Shown here: piece by piece, positions 33,471-46,215 of the stretch
How the letters are laid out: the number at the start of each line of letters is the position of its first letter
How positions within the stretch are numbered: position 1 is the first letter of the stretch
NCBI GenBank assembly: GCA_963971405.1
Contig: OZ020486.1
Span: forward strand, 29,225,419-29,289,418
Reading direction: 5' to 3'
From: Psococerastis gibbosa
Lineage: Eukaryota; Arthropoda; Insecta; Psocodea; Psocidae
DNA length: 64,000 nt
Made by a program: the position numbers and the translations under genes
Notes under the pieces: generated by a model
Database searches by the model: none
Seen by the model: only the letters and a program-made list of their open reading frames with translations
Told to the model about the DNA's origin: nothing

Positions 33471-33622
33471 CAAGGCTGTAGCCAGAGGGGGGTCCACGGG
33501 GTCCAGACCCCCCGAAATATTTGCAGCGTAGATAAAATGGAGTTTTAAATATATTGAGGCTACCTTACCTCCGGTGACGTCAGATGAACCCCCTCCGAAA
33601 AATATTTCTGGCTACGGCCTTG
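33471..33622. mobile_element. hAT-like MITE (152 bp) with exact 8-bp duplication
   Basis: It starts CAAGGCTGTAGCCAGA and ends TCTGGCTACGGCCTTG, inverse with one mismatch. It is flanked by GTACGTAG on both sides (33463-33470 and 33623-33630). An 8-bp duplication and CA(A/G)GG-type ends are hAT hallmarks. Non-coding interior with poly-G and poly-C. Confidence 0.93.
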
Positions 33623-33876
33623 GTACGTAGCTTGAATAGGCATTTAAAGATATTAAAGATAAATTGCGATTTATATGTAGTATTATAGTAAGGTAGGTAA
33701 CCGTGTGAGTGCTACATTACAATAAAAAAGTATCATTGTCATTCCAGTGCCTATATTTCATATACATTAGATATTGTATGGCACCAAAATATTGGCCTAC
33801 CACTCAATATTAGAGACAGCTCAATGAGCTATGGCGTTATATTCCAGCAAATAAGTCTATATTGATCTCTGAACAG

Positions 33877-34118
33877 TAGCACATTTGTCACTGCTGAAGA
33901 GCTGATTTCAATCCGACACAAAGCTGCTGATAATGCCTTTACTTGGGCAACTCCAAAACTGAACAGCGATGTCGCATTTATGCAGGGGACGAGTGGGGGA
34001 AACATGAAGCCCAGATGTTGTTTGCAAGAAGTGGTAACGAGGTTTCAATTTGGACATTTGGGTTCTGTTTTGGGGGTATCGAAATATTCTCGAGATTACC
34101 ATGTAATTCGACTCCAAG
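33877..34118 (+). CDS. candidate exon or gene fragment, unknown
   Basis: Plus strand, stop-free for 80 codons, GC-richer than the surroundings. It is preceded by a possible acceptor (tgatctctgaacag) and ends at a fair donor (CAAG followed by GTAAAA), with 1 nt at each end. The product includes STFVTAEELISIRHKAADNA and GNMKPRCCLQEVVTRFQF. I recognise no family. The opposite strand is also open for 69 codons from an ATG, so the coding strand is uncertain. It is not needed by the Ly6 gene, whose exons join across it. Confidence 0.25.
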
Positions 34119-35226
34119 GTAAAAGCGAAAGCAGTGCTTGATATGTAGGCCTACTAGACCTAAAAAAGCCTCTTGGGTGGGAAGGTAGGGTTGTATGCAT
34201 AGTAATGTGCATTACCAATACCCCTATGTACTACTACGGTAGATGTTGATTAAAGTGAGTAAATATGAAAATACTGGAAACATTTGAAGAAGAAAATTAC
34301 TGCGTATATTAATCCGATAGCATTTATATAGCCTAGTGTGGTGTCTGTGGTTTTCTAGAACCACGTATTCCGGAAAACCATTAGTTGGAGTTGTATGGTC
34401 GTAAACAATAAATAAAGATGGATGAACGATTTACCGAATTATTAATTCATTACTATATTATTTAATCCTGTACAATAATTAATGGATATAACAGAATAAT
34501 ATAATGGGTAAACTACAGAACACCTAGTAACAGTAAATGCTGATCATTGAGGACACATAATACTGTATACATAATAGTATCCTGTATAGGATGCAGCATC
34601 TCTTTTGTAAAAGTTGTTTCAGAGTTTCAGACCGTTAATAAATGAGCAGCTCAGTCAATGGCATTATTACTATAGTTAACATTGATTAACTGAATAAGTA
34701 CCAATTGCATAGATTACTTTATATAATCCGTAAGGCCTATACATTAGAACCGATCTACACTGAAAACACTCTTTTCAGTACCTCAGATTAAAACTGTGTT
34801 TATTAAATATGCACTACTTGTTTTTCTTCTACATGCTAGCTTTTCCTATTGTGTACGGTATTTGCTCACAGACGTCCACACCCCCCCCCCCCATTAAGGG
34901 AAAATCTGACACCTCACTAGAGGTTTAGGAACAAAGTCAAATTTTTTATTAACTCATAGAGGCTAGAGCCATTAATGAGTAGTAAAAAATGTAGAAGAAA
35001 TGGTTACAAGAAGTAATGGTTAAAATGTACCTATATAGAAGAAATTCTTCTCCATCTACTAGGTACTTATTTATGGCTCTATGATGGAAAAATGATGAAC
35101 AATTTGGCAATGTACAAAAAAAGTGTAGTGGGGGGTGTTCGATTTACTCTTCAAGGGCATAATCATGCACTAGGTAATTTTTTCTTGATATTGACGCGCT
35201 CACATCCGATGTAGGAACTATACTTG
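34119..35226 (+). other. Ly6 gene intron segment
   Basis: AT-rich intron with a poly-C tract near 34880. No gene recognised. Confidence 0.5.
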
Positions 35227-35629
35227 CAGAGGCGGACGCAGCGACCGGCACTGGGGAAATTGCCCCCCCCCCCCTTGGAATGCAGTTTAGTTATATTCTT
35301 TGCCTCTAAAATCCAAGTGTTAACTGCACTCAAAATGCGTAAAACCCCTCTATTTTAGAATTTTAGCCTTATTTTTCAAAAAGTTTCCCCCGAGGGAGAC
35401 CCCCGGGCCCCCCTCATACCCTCCGAAGCCTCTGGCTCATGCGCAAAGGACTATAGGTATGGTAATTAATTTAAAAGAAACGTGCGCCCATGAGAACGGC
35501 TTTCCCCATTTTATACACTTTTATAAAAATGGGTGGAGGGGCGCCAAATTATACACCGCCCCTTCGAAAATCTATCGTTACGCCAGTGACAAGTGCCTCC
35601 CGCTTTTATGAGGTCTGTGACCGCCTCTG
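35227..35629. mobile_element. hAT-like non-autonomous element (403 bp), exact 8-bp duplication
   Basis: The element starts CAGAGGCGGACGCAGCGACC and ends with the inverse motif GGTCTGTGACCGCCTCTG. It is flanked by identical TATACTTG (35219-35226 and 35630-35637). The interior has a poly-C tract, AAAATGCGTAAAACCCC and GAGACCCCCGGGCCCCCC, which recur as fragments elsewhere in the window. No transposase frame. This copy defines the family's ends. Confidence 0.93.
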
Positions 35630-35904
35630 TATACTTGTAAGTCATACACTTTAATGTAGGTTAATAGCTGTGAGTGAGAGAGATTTAATTTTTTAAATTT
35701 AATTTAAGTGGGAATTATTACATTACCATTGTTTTGTAAAAGGACCGCAATTACAATACAATAGGTACTTTGTAATTTGTCCATGCTTAGTAGTTAATAA
35801 ACAAATGATGACTTCATTTTGATGTTGATGGAATTTATAAAACCGTGTAGCGCGGGCTTGGTGCTATAAGCCTCAATGATCATGTTTGTGTGTTTACTAC
35901 CTAT

Positions 35905-36065
35905 CAGTGACCCGATCATGGCGATTTTAATACTGGGGTTAATATAATATATTAAAAATATAATATATACAATATAATTTTACAGTGGAAAGTGCTATTC
36001 AACATGGGTTTATTTACATTTTTAAACCAAGGAGTAAGTTAATCCCAAACAGCATAGCAGGCCCA
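35905..36065. mobile_element. MITE related to family D
   Basis: Left CAGTGACCCGATCATGGCGA; right end, inverted, CCGCAGTGGGCCTGCTATGC; the centre has GGAAAGTGCTATTCAACATG as in family D. The arms are only partly complementary, so this is a diverged or chimeric copy. Confidence 0.6.
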
Positions 36066-36667
36066 CTGCGGTTCCAAAAAGTGCTGTGGAAATTCTGTCA
36101 AACAGCTTACAGCCCATTGTATTTACTTTACGCTTTATATCTAGGCTAGTATCATCCTATGACGATGACATAGGGACAGGTGCGTATAGTATAAGGGCAG
36201 ACATTTACATATACAATATAGTATAAAGAAATATTTTTCTTACGCATTAAATGTTGTCGCGGAAAATTTGAAAATGGTAAAGACGGGAATGTAATGGGAA
36301 AGGTCTCTACCTCAATTTTCCATTTCAATTCCATATTTAATCTCTCGAAAAACTCGCATCCTGCTCGTGTCACCTGCCAGCTTCCTATGCTAATTTACCC
36401 AAATGTTCATAGTCACACCTCCGCAACGGATTTCTACCTGCATATTTACACGAATAAATTGGTCTGAAGAAGTGAGCAACTGTCTACCAATGGCACCGAC
36501 TTGACAAATATGTTGGTGGGGGGGGGGGAGGCTCAGTTTTACCGTAAGTCATATATAATATCGCATTTTTATGAGTCTGCAGTTCGTTTGCCTGTTTAGT
36601 AATTTTACCATTTTCCATACGGACACGAGTTATAGCCTATATTGCGCCAAGTATTGAGTGAAGTCCA

Positions 36668-37046
36668 GCAGGCCTATTTTGTCGATTTGGGATTAACATG
36701 ATACCGGGGTACGTATAATACCAGGGTTTATTTATTAATTGCTGTCGTCACGTTACGGTGTTAAAATGTGGAAATTCAAATTAATAAATTATTGTAATAC
36801 AAGAGAATGGTTGCATTGTTTTATAATTGAAGGAAATACTAATAAATATTAAAATATACAGGTAGAATTTTAAAATGTAATATGAATTTTAATCAATGTA
36901 TCTACATCTAATTGAGAAAAAATTGAAAACTCACCAAAAATATTAATTTATCAATTTGAATTTCCAGCACATTCGCACGCATTTATTTAAAACAATGGAA
37001 TAAACTCCGGTATTATATTAATCCCAAGTCACCATAATAGGGCTGC
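36668..37046. mobile_element. MITE, about 379 bp, family D relative
   Basis: The left arm GCAGGCCTATTTTGTCGATT (then TGGGATTAACATGATACCGG) pairs with the inverse of the right arm (GCAGCCCTATTATGGTGACT, TGGGATTAATATAATACCGG) over about 40 bp at roughly 80% identity. The interior is AT-rich and non-coding. Confidence 0.7.
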
Positions 37047-37218
37047 AAATGCTATATGTTTATGTTAGTATGGAAGGTACCCACATACCTTTAGCTTGTC
37101 GCGCATGTTGTTCTGCATCTCCCACTTACGGCTATAATTAATACGAGTATCAGATGCCTACCTCTACTATCTGATCCCGAGAACATAGTTACAACTCATC
37201 ATAAAAGTGCATGTAAGT

Positions 37219-37400
37219 TCATGTGGAGTAGTGGTACAGACTCGAACTTTCACCCGAAAGGTTGTTGGTTCGAGTCCCACACTTGCTACATTTCTTGCCA
37301 CATGTAAGGCAGGCGGTCCCGAGTTTTCCTAGTTGAGTGTAAGAGAGTGCTTTTTAGCCCTAACTCCGCTAGGCTGGTTTAGTAATAGAACAAAAAGTCA
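37219..37400 (+). mobile_element. tRNA-Glu-derived SINE, copy 2
   Basis: Plus orientation: GTGGAGTAGTGGTACAGACT, CTTTCACCCGAAAGGTTGTT, GGTTCGAGTCCCAC, then the standard SINE body ending near ACAAAAAGTCA. Both promoter boxes are recognisable. Confidence 0.88.
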
Positions 37401-37734
37401 ATAGTTAATGTAAAGTGCGCCTACCTCATCAGGCTATAACGTCAGACAGGCATCTAACATCAAATACAATAAATAAGTGTTCCCTGATCAATAAAAGTGC
37501 AAAAGTGCACAAGGAAGTTTTCACTTCAATAAATAGGTAGGTATGTGCCTTAACACTAACCCATCTCGTTGAGTCTTATTTGCTATCGCTAATGACTGTG
37601 AGGTGATACCTCGGTAATGGCGCCTTTATTGCTTTCGGAATGTCCTATTTTCTTGAGATTACCGCCCTTACTTTTCTCTAAGGTGTATAGCACATCATCA
37701 TTTCAGACGTGGCAAGAAAAATAAACTTGATGCA

Positions 37735-37870
37735 GCCGCTTCTTCTTCTTCTTCTTCTTAAAATGCCTCTACTGTCGAAGATTGGTAATCATCATGGCAA
37801 TTTGTACATTGGAGAGTGCTGCTGTTCAAGCTATGCTGTGCAGTGCCGGGTTTGGACTTGCGGAACTTTG
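37735..37870 (+). repeat. interspersed repeat (CTT-run family)
   Basis: A CTTCTTCTTCTTCTTCTT run, then TGCCTCTACTGTCGAAGATT, ATCATCATGGCAATTTG and a TTGGAGAGTGCTGCTGTTC block. Similar sequence lies at 57405-57490 and, shorter, at 30595-30640. Confidence 0.6.
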
Positions 37871-38234
37871 GACCGGAATTGTTTTTTCGGTCTTGGAACC
37901 TTACACTCGTGTAAGGTTATATTATATTCGTGAATATACCACTATCATATATAAAATAGAAACACAGGATGTAAAATAGAATAGAATACAATAGAGTAAG
38001 ACGATTAAACATTATAAAGCCGCGGTACGTTCCAATTTCCCGCTAAATATTTCGACAATTTAATTTATTTGCTTTTGTTTTTTTAATCTATTGCGAATTT
38101 GTATTTAAACATTTTGCGGCTTGTTGTGGGGGCCTGGGACCATGGCCATCCTGCTCCGGCACTGATACTGCGGTTGGTTGGGGTGGCACGCATAAATCAT
38201 ATTTAAGTAATTTGAATTCTACACTTAAGGGCTA

Positions 38235-38615
38235 AGGCTAGGGCTAAAAACAAATACGGTGACGTGGTAGCAGACATTCAAGACTTAGGCGGGGTTTCCA
38301 CCGACCTCGCATTGCAGAATGCAAATGACATTGACGGAAATGTTTGTTTTCCTCTATGCCATAGTTAAAATTGATCAATGATCATAGAGTAAAATCACAA
38401 ACAAACAAACTAAAATTAAAAAATGGCTTCATGGGATATGTTAAGTACCTACAAACATTTTAATAGATTTCTATAAAAAGAACAATTCAAATTTCCGTCA
38501 ATGTCATTTGCATTCTGCAATGCGAGGTCGGTGGAAACCCCGCCTAAGTCTTGAATGTCTGCTACCACGTCACCGTATTTGTTTTTAGCCCTAGCCGGTC
38601 GGTGGAAACCGCGCC
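38235..38615. mobile_element. Family A MITE (copy 4)
   Basis: Both long arms are present (GGTGACGTGGTAGCAGACAT and inverse) around AAAATTGATCAATGATCA. The right end reads GGTGGAAACCGCGCC followed by TTA. The outermost left bases are eroded. Confidence 0.85.
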
Positions 38616-41021
38616 TTACTGCATAATTAACATAGACATAGTAAAACTATAGACTCATTGTAAACATTCGGGTTGAAACCGCTTGACTTCGGCTATTTCC
38701 GTAGTGTAGGACCAGATTGAGCCTTTTGCCATTTGATACCATGTTAACATTTTATTTTTTATTTGATTATTTAAAGATTATTTAGAACGGAAAATCATGC
38801 CAGCTAACCAGCAATATTTTTATGCAGAACTTGGAGTACTTTTAATTTAAATTTTAAACAATATATATAATAAATGTAAATAATAAATATAATTATATAT
38901 GAAACAACAAAGAAAACTATAAAGAAAACATATAATAAAACTATTAAATTTGAATTTCCCGCCAAAATGCACTTATGAGGGGGCGTGGTCGTGGCTTCAG
39001 TCCTCCAGCACGGCCGAAATACGACATGGTGGCTCCATAGTTTTATTAGCTCCATGATAATTAAAGTTGTTTTGTCGCATCCACGTAGGTAGCCTACCCT
39101 GCGGAACTCCTATATTCCTACATTTATGCATTCTTCCTCACTTATCTGCATGCCAGCAACCTTACTACTGATGGCGTCGTTGGCGACTTGACTGTAAGTT
39201 CCCTCCAAAGACATCATAATATGATGTTTAAATATTATAAATACTCGGCATCGTCTTTCGCATAATATCTACACTCAACCCACCTTGAAAGTCATTTATG
39301 AACTTGTCTTGCCAATTAAAATTATAAGTACAAATAAAAGATATAATAACTTAATAAAAGACTACATAGCTGGTTGTGATGATGCGACTTTAATAATCCT
39401 ACTGTTCTTGAAATGTTAAGCCATTAATTTGGTTTTTTACGCTTTACCTTGTGTTCCATATTTTACTGTTTTATTCATTGACTGTTGATAGCTTTTTTTT
39501 AAGTGTTCCCCACATTTACTTTTCAATTAAAAATTTCCGTTTCTCATCACATGGCCGGAGTATGTTACTTTCCGTTTCTTAACAGTCGGCAGCAACTCAG
39601 CTTCTGTATCCATTCGCCTCAGGACCTCAGCATTGGGAACACGATCTCTCCAGGATATACGCAGCCACTTAGGGGAAAATATACTGCATGTCAGTACAGC
39701 GCCTTTTTCTCATTAAGTTAGGCAGGTACATTAAATTATCTACTCGTATCTTGCGTAACTATGCAAAGCAATAGCACGAGAGGCAAGATCTTATCAAAGG
39801 AAAACTAAATGAAAGATTTGAAATAAAAACTATATTGGAGCATTGACCTTTAACGTAAAGATTTTATATCTAACGTACCTATTCCATTTTTGGGTTATTT
39901 TCATAACTAAGCCCAACGAATTATAATTATATCTCAAGTAGTTCTGGTTGTATAGTTGCAGACTATACCATACTGCTACCGTAGGTACTGTTACCAGCAT
40001 TGTAATTTGTATTACTAATAGTGCAGATCGAGGGATGGACTTGAAACGTGGAAACGAGTATGCATAACAAGCCAAGACGTGAACTTAAATAACATTTTTA
40101 AAATGAGATAAAAAGAAATAGACCCGTGCCTCACTTGTATTTGCTTCAATAAACAGAAGACGAGAAGATGAAAATAGAATTTCGCCCAAAAAATGTGGTG
40201 GAGAGGATAGACGAAGAGTTTCATTTTGAGCTTCTGAGGAAAACTCTCTCGTTAGGGAAAACGAATGTGACTAGAACGCCAAATGAAACTTTTCCTATAA
40301 AATTGCCTGTTTTTTACTGCTGGAAAATTGCAGGGGCCGGAATCTCATGTGTAGGAACCCTATTTACAATATTTTAATTAAAAATTTACGTTGTACGCGT
40401 AGGACTACGCCAATATAGCCGACCCTCATGCATTTTAAATAACAACAAATATGTTAAATCTCCAAAATAAATGGTACCCGTAGACATGCACCATATTAAA
40501 TTTGTCGAAATCAGCAAACACCCTGTGCTTTTAAGTGGTCGTGACGTTGACTAATTAACTGCATTTCCAAGGGAAAACAGGCCCATTATTAAACTTTGAT
40601 TTCCCATGAAACTCTTTGCTGTATTCTGTGTTGGTGGAGTAATTAGCGTATGTACAGTACCGTAGGACTATATTGGATGAAAAAATAAATTACCAGCATT
40701 TGCCAGGATTTTCTCTGATAGAAATTGATGAGGCATTCCGTTCTCGCAGGTTAATCGCGCCGCCGTTGACTCATTAACGCGGTTGCATTTAATCTACATT
40801 AGGCTATAAGTATTGTAGTGTGAGGTTCCGTAATAAGACGGCTAGTTTAGGGATAGGGGGTTGTTTTAACTAGTTCTATGGTGTTGTAAAAGTACTACCT
40901 AGTGGTAATGGTGGCAGTGGTAACATTTTCCATTCACACTGCAATCCATAAAATAAAACGGTAAATCAGTTGTTTTCGATGGATTTTTCTGAGAAATTAT
41001 ATTTTGAAAGTATTGCATTAT
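38616..41021 (+). other. Ly6 gene intron segment
   Basis: Mostly AT-rich. The open frames at 39503-39721, 40015-40224 and 40168-40377 lack domains and splice context. No bounded repeat recognised. Confidence 0.5.
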
Positions 41022-41202
41022 GGCGGCTATTCCATCTGTCAATATTTCGCCATAATTTATGCATCAATAATAAGTCTCAACCATATTATAACTTAAATTA
41101 TAATAGATAAGTTAAGAATCTAAATAATAGTCACCTTAAAACAAACATCTCATCAATTATTGACGCACAAATGACGGATTATTGACAGATGGAATAGCCG
41201 CC
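41022..41202. mobile_element. Family C MITE, copy 1 (181 bp)
   Basis: Starts GGCGGCTATTCCATCTGTCA and ends with the exact inverse TGACAGATGGAATAGCCGCC, flanked by TAT on both sides. The interior is the AT-rich palindrome ACTTAAATTATAATAGATAA, shared with 43192-43395 and 54801-55050. Confidence 0.9.
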
Positions 41203-41216
41203 TATAGATACGCCTG

Positions 41217-41384
41217 CAGCCTGATCGAGGCGATTATAATACCGGTATTTATTTAATCCCCTGGTAATAAAAATGTAAACAAGATAATTTTTTAATGGAA
41301 AGTGCTATTCAACATTTGTTTGTTTACTGTTATAATCCTAGGGTATTTATTTAACCCCGGTATTATAATCGCCTCGATCAGGCT
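41217..41384. mobile_element. Family D MITE, copy 2 (168 bp)
   Basis: CAGCCTGATCGAGGCGATTA at the left with a perfect inverse at the right; AATGGAAAGTGCTATTCAAC in the centre. It lies 14 bp from the family C MITE at 41022-41202. Confidence 0.9.
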
Positions 41385-42030
41385 GCAGGTACAACTTTTG
41401 AAAGAGAATTTTTTCCCTCTAGGTCCATATAGCTTTGTTGACCAATAAGTTTCAGAAATCTTAAATTACCAATTTTTCAGAATAAAACGTGGTGGTTGGC
41501 AAATTGGACCGTCAAATTTGATCACATCGCGCTTTCATTAATCTACAATATACCAATATACTAGTACTATTTTATGTATAGTATTTAAATACTAATAACT
41601 GTAATTATAGTGGATCAGATTGCATCACTTCCTGATTAAAATCGAAACGGTTTATTTATACAAAAAACTCATACATGCCCAAACCAATTAATTAATGTAA
41701 GCCGGCGAAATAACAAAATTAAATTGTTAATACTCTCATAAAGGCGCAGGTTTATTGCCTTTGCATACATGATAAGAAAAAAACATCAAGAAAGTTTTTG
41801 TAAGTAGTGTTAAAAGTAACGCTCGTTACCTATGCTCCATAAAACAGAATACGATTATTTAATCGCTTTCTCATAAATTTGAGTTTACAGGAAAATTAAC
41901 ATCCTTCATAAAACACACCTACTGCGCTGTGAATGCAACAGGCAGTGCAATTTTGAAAATGTTTTATACATTCGCAATGTTTAATTACGATGGGTTCGAA
42001 AGAAACTGCCAAGTGCATATAAATAGATAT
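41385..42030 (+). other. Ly6 gene intron segment
   Basis: AT-rich. Nothing recognised. Confidence 0.5.
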
Positions 42031-42206
42031 TGACTTTTTGTTCTATTACTAAGCCAACCGAGTTAGGGCTAAAAAGCACTCTCTTACACTCCACTACGGA
42101 AGCCCGGGATCGCCTGTTTTATATGCCGTCCGAAGCATGGACAGAAAATGTGGCAAGTGTGGGACTCGATCCAGTCGGAGTCTGTAACGCTACTCTATAC
42201 AAGTCA
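42031..42206 (-). mobile_element. tRNA-Glu-derived SINE, copy 3 (internally deleted)
   Basis: The minus-strand body and tail match the other copies. The tRNA part lacks the CTTTCACCC...GGTT segment (GACTCCGACTGGATCGAGTC), a deletion of about 20 bp in the anticodon/B-box region. Confidence 0.85.
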
Positions 42207-43191
42207 TAACATACAATATATACTCGTGTAACATGCTTATATACTGTACATAAGGTACTCGACCCTGATGCTGGAGACAAGTTTAAAAATAAACTGATAT
42301 TTATTATTATTAAAAGTTTCAATGCTTTAAAGAAGATGGGTTACTGTAACCCTGATGTAAATAAATAAAGATTTGGATCCGGCATATGAAAAAAGGGTGG
42401 TGACACGTAAATCCTTAAGTAGATGGGGATAATGATAACAGAGAGGGATGAATGAAACAATACGTGAGTACCTCCTGGATACCAATTAGCGTGTTTGGGG
42501 ACAATCCGAGATCCGATTTCTATTTACACTTTAGTGACGCAAAACATTGGTACAGCCTGCTGGTTTGTGGACACTCAATTAGGCTATACTTCTCGGTTCG
42601 CTGACGGCTTAATGTTTTGCTCATTGCTGTCTAGTTTTTTGGTTTTTGGATTTGCAGCTCGAGTATTTTCACATTTGTTATCACATAATACTGTTAGCTT
42701 TCAATTACAACTAATTTAAGAAGAAGCTGATAGTAGATATATATTACTGTACAATCTGTTGGTGTACATTATTTATTTAGTCTAAGTTAATAGTCTTAAG
42801 CAGTAATAATATAATATTATATGTAATATAATAAGTCTTCAGTTATAAAGATTTAGTCTCTCCAAGTAGTAAAGGATTAATTCGTAGATGGTACCAGAAG
42901 GAATTTTTAAGTTTTGGTGCAGTGATTTTTTTCGTGAAACTGATAGGCGACAGAAATTGAGTGATTTACCGGTATTAAATTAAAGGAAAAATTATAACAC
43001 CAAAAATTCAAAATACCTTTTAATGTAAGTATGTTGCATGAAATAGTCCAGATACAACTCGAATCTTTATAACTTATACGTATTGGCCCTGATTACACTC
43101 TCTAATATTTATTATTTCGATCCATTGTATTTTAACGACCGAAGAAATATTTGGAATGTTTATGTTGAAGTATACGATTTGAATCTTAATT
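42207..43191 (+). other. Ly6 gene intron segment
   Basis: AT-rich. No supported gene. Confidence 0.5.
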
Positions 43192-43395
43192 TAGGCGTGA
43201 CACTTTACTTATCTATTGTAAATTAAGTTATAATATGGTAGAGACTTATTATTGATGTCCCTACTATATTATAACTTAATTTATAATAGATTATAATAGA
43301 TAAGTTAAGTATCTACATAATAGTCACCTTAAAACAAACATCTCATCAATTATTGACGCACAAATGACGGATTATTGACTGATGGAATAGCCGCC
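43192..43395. mobile_element. Family C MITE, copy 2
   Basis: The right arm TTGACTGATGGAATAGCCGC and the block CACCTTAAAACAAACATCTC match copy 1. The interior carries two facing ACTTAATTTATAATAGAT units. The left terminus is eroded. Confidence 0.75.
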
Positions 43396-44339
43396 TTTCC
43401 AATTTTTCGTAGAGCCATATTTATTGGATCGAATATTCAAGAATATTTATATTATTATAATATATATATAATATTTATTTTATTTATAATATTCAAGAGT
43501 GTAATGGGGGGATTAAATGAAATAAAAAATATATATAAACCAGCCGATTTGGCATCTGCAACATCGGACATGATGGGATGAACACTTTTCAGGTGCATCG
43601 TTTGGGGCCCCCTCCCTCCTGCGATTGGAAAAAATCAGAACCTTGTTTGGCAATGGGTAAGACTACGTATGAAAAATTAGAGATCTACGTAATTGTCCTT
43701 TGTTTTATCCGACCCCTGATAACTATTGAAATTACGCCACTGACACTGTTGGATAGGGCATCCCAGGCAATCTGTAAATTTGGATTCAGAAGTTAAAAAA
43801 TTTAAGAATCGAGTATACTGACAACAGATTTGATGGAAGAAACTGCTGATAGCATCATGTAAAAGCGTATGGGAGAAAATCGCAAAGTGTTGGCACAAGT
43901 TGGCAGCAAGGGGAGCTCATAATTTTGTTTTCTGTGGTGAAAGTTATGTGCTGCAGTGGGCTCAGTAAAAGCATTTCATATTTCATGACAACCTATAGAT
44001 CTTCCAAGGTACCATTGATATATGTTAGTAGTCCATATTCGTGCTGTGTCAAGACCAAAAAATTTTATATGATTATTTACTGCTTTCCATGTATGTTGGG
44101 AAGCATACTATCGTTATCGTTCTACAAAAGAATATACTACGAGTATATTATTAATAATAAGGCATGAGTTAATAAATGAAAGAAACAAAATCAAGTCATA
44201 CCTAAACATAAAGTTCTAGGCTAATTATTAATCCAAGTTGACTTGCTACAGCATGCAGGGTAATGTTAGTTAATGATAGGCTACCTACCATTATATTTTC
44301 TCGGAATGAAATAAAATAAATATAAGAACAATTTTGTGT
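43396..44339 (+). other. Ly6 gene intron segment
   Basis: Includes an AT palindrome at 43435-43498 (AATATTCAAGA...ATATTCAAGAG). No gene. Confidence 0.5.
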
Positions 44340-44552
44340 AAATAAATAAATAAATAATTACTTTTTGTTCGCTTACTAAGCCAACCTAGCGGAGTTAGGG
44401 TTACAAAGCCCTCCCTTACACTTAACTAGTAGGGCTCTGGGCCGCCTGTTTTATATGCCCTCTGAAGTATGGCCAAAAAAATTTAACATGTGTGAAACTC
44501 GAACCAACAACAATGCGGGGGAAGGTCAGGGTCCGTACCACTTTACCAATAG
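44340..44552 (-). mobile_element. tRNA-Glu-derived SINE, copy 4
   Basis: Minus orientation, full body, with a 3' (TATT)n tail seen as AATAAATAAATAAAT at its low-coordinate end. The B-box is changed (GGTTCGAGTTTC) and the anticodon arm is degenerate. Confidence 0.87.
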
Positions 44553-45949
44553 TCAATAAGATGTCGTATGCAGGATGTAAGTGTTTTAATACAATGTGTT
44601 TTCATTGCATAGCTGTAATGGCATTTACGATATGTATGTTTTTGTATAAAATTCTCCTTGTAATTGACAAATGTCAGGGCTGAGCTGTACCAATTGTGTT
44701 GGATCAGGCATTGAAACGAACGAAACACCGTGTTTGCATATGCTTATAGGGAAAGTATTGTAATGATTCGAGTGTTTCGTTCCTTTCAATGCCTGGTATA
44801 ATGTTTACCTGTTAGGTATAATGCATAAGATATAATGGTAACATGCATACAAAAACCGTTTATCTCAATGTATAGGTAGGCTCTCTCTTCAAAATACATG
44901 CAAAAAATTATAATTTAAATTTCTACGCTACGCCTTGCCTGGCAAATACTATAAGAAAGATTTAGTTAGTTTTGCGAAAATATTCCATGTCATTTACATC
45001 TAAACGAATAACGAAAGCTCAAAGAATCATGTAAATTAGGGAGGATCAAAGGTTTACTTACATAGACGGAATTTTGTTTCTTTTTGAAAATGCGGGGAAG
45101 AATTAAGAAGAAAATCTTTTAAAGGAGAAAAAAGGAAGAATTTTGTCTCTGAAACTACAATACGTTCCGGCCCTGCAGATATGGTAAATGCATTATTTGC
45201 ATGGTGCGACGCCATTACAGAAGCAGGCAAAAAGCTTTTTTGGTGCCTAATAAAAAATAAAACCGACCTGGTGCCAAAGAACGTATATCAAACCCTCCAA
45301 ATTAGTATTTATAGTCGGTTTCGGCCTAACGCACAAAATATTTCGATATTTTTCAGTAAAGTAGGTTCTAATTACGTTGAAAGGTTTCAGAATATCCGTA
45401 TGCCATTGGTGGTAGAACAATATAGGGGAAAAAAATGTCTGCTCACTTATATGTACCTACATGCCAACAACTAAAGACTTATAACATTCCCTCAGCGACG
45501 CCAATTTTCTGTAGAAAATATTGGTCTTGTTGCGATATTTTTTCTTGTGATTAACCCGTTTCCTGGCATTTGTTAACCTTGAAAAATGTAAAGTGGGTTT
45601 GCTATTGGTCAAGTCACGTTTTTTATTTTTTTTAATTTTTTTTTAATTTTTAGGCGCGGGACTCTTTCGAGTATTTGCACCGGTCGGTGTGTGTTACGGA
45701 GGTGTTGACTTATTTGGTTACTGTTGGTAGAATTGGTTTAGAGTGGTTCTCATGATTTTTAGGTACGTCATGAAATGAAAGTCTACTTTTAGCAGGATAG
45801 GTAGTTTAGGTATACTGTGTGCTTTAAAATGATATGTATTTTTATTTTGTATTGTACTTGACGAATGTATAATTGTCTCAACAATTTTTAACATTATAAG
45901 ATTCATTCATTCATGTGTTTCTCTACAGGCGTGGCATGACTCCGGTCTC
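44553..45949 (+). other. Ly6 gene intron segment
   Basis: AT-rich. A 97-codon frame at 45181-45474 has no domain or codon bias that I can see and is not called. The run just left of 45950 is probably the 3' UTR of the neighbouring LINE remnant (ends near ATGAATGAATG on the minus strand). Confidence 0.45.
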
Positions 45950-46215
45950 TATAAGAAAGCTTAACGTTGCCGTGACGGCCAACGGGCCCATGCTTGTCCC
46001 CAATTAAGCTTGGCAGGGTGTGTGGTTTAGGTAACTAAAGTCTGCCCGCTGCGTATATAGGGCATTCGGTAATTATGTGTTCAACTGTTTGAGGAACCCC
46101 GCACATACCGCATGTAGGGGGCTGGTCACCAGACATCAAGTGTACATGGGTAAGGCGGGTGTGCCCTATGCACAGTCTAGCAAGAGCCGTCTCTTCCGCT
46201 CGATAGGTAGCGATC
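45950..46215 (-). mobile_element. LINE remnant, pol C-terminal zinc-knuckle region
   Basis: The minus-strand frame reads ETALARLCIGHTRLTHVHLM, SGDQPPTCGMCGVPQTVEHI, ITECPIY. This RIGHTRLTH...C-X2-C...H-X4-C module is typical of the end of Jockey/R1/I-type LINE polymerases. It runs into a stop and non-coding 3' sequence. A third LINE lineage. Confidence 0.85.

Noticed and set aside
45181-45474. 97-codon plus-strand frame
   Set aside because: AT-rich, no domain, no splice context; consistent with a chance ORF.
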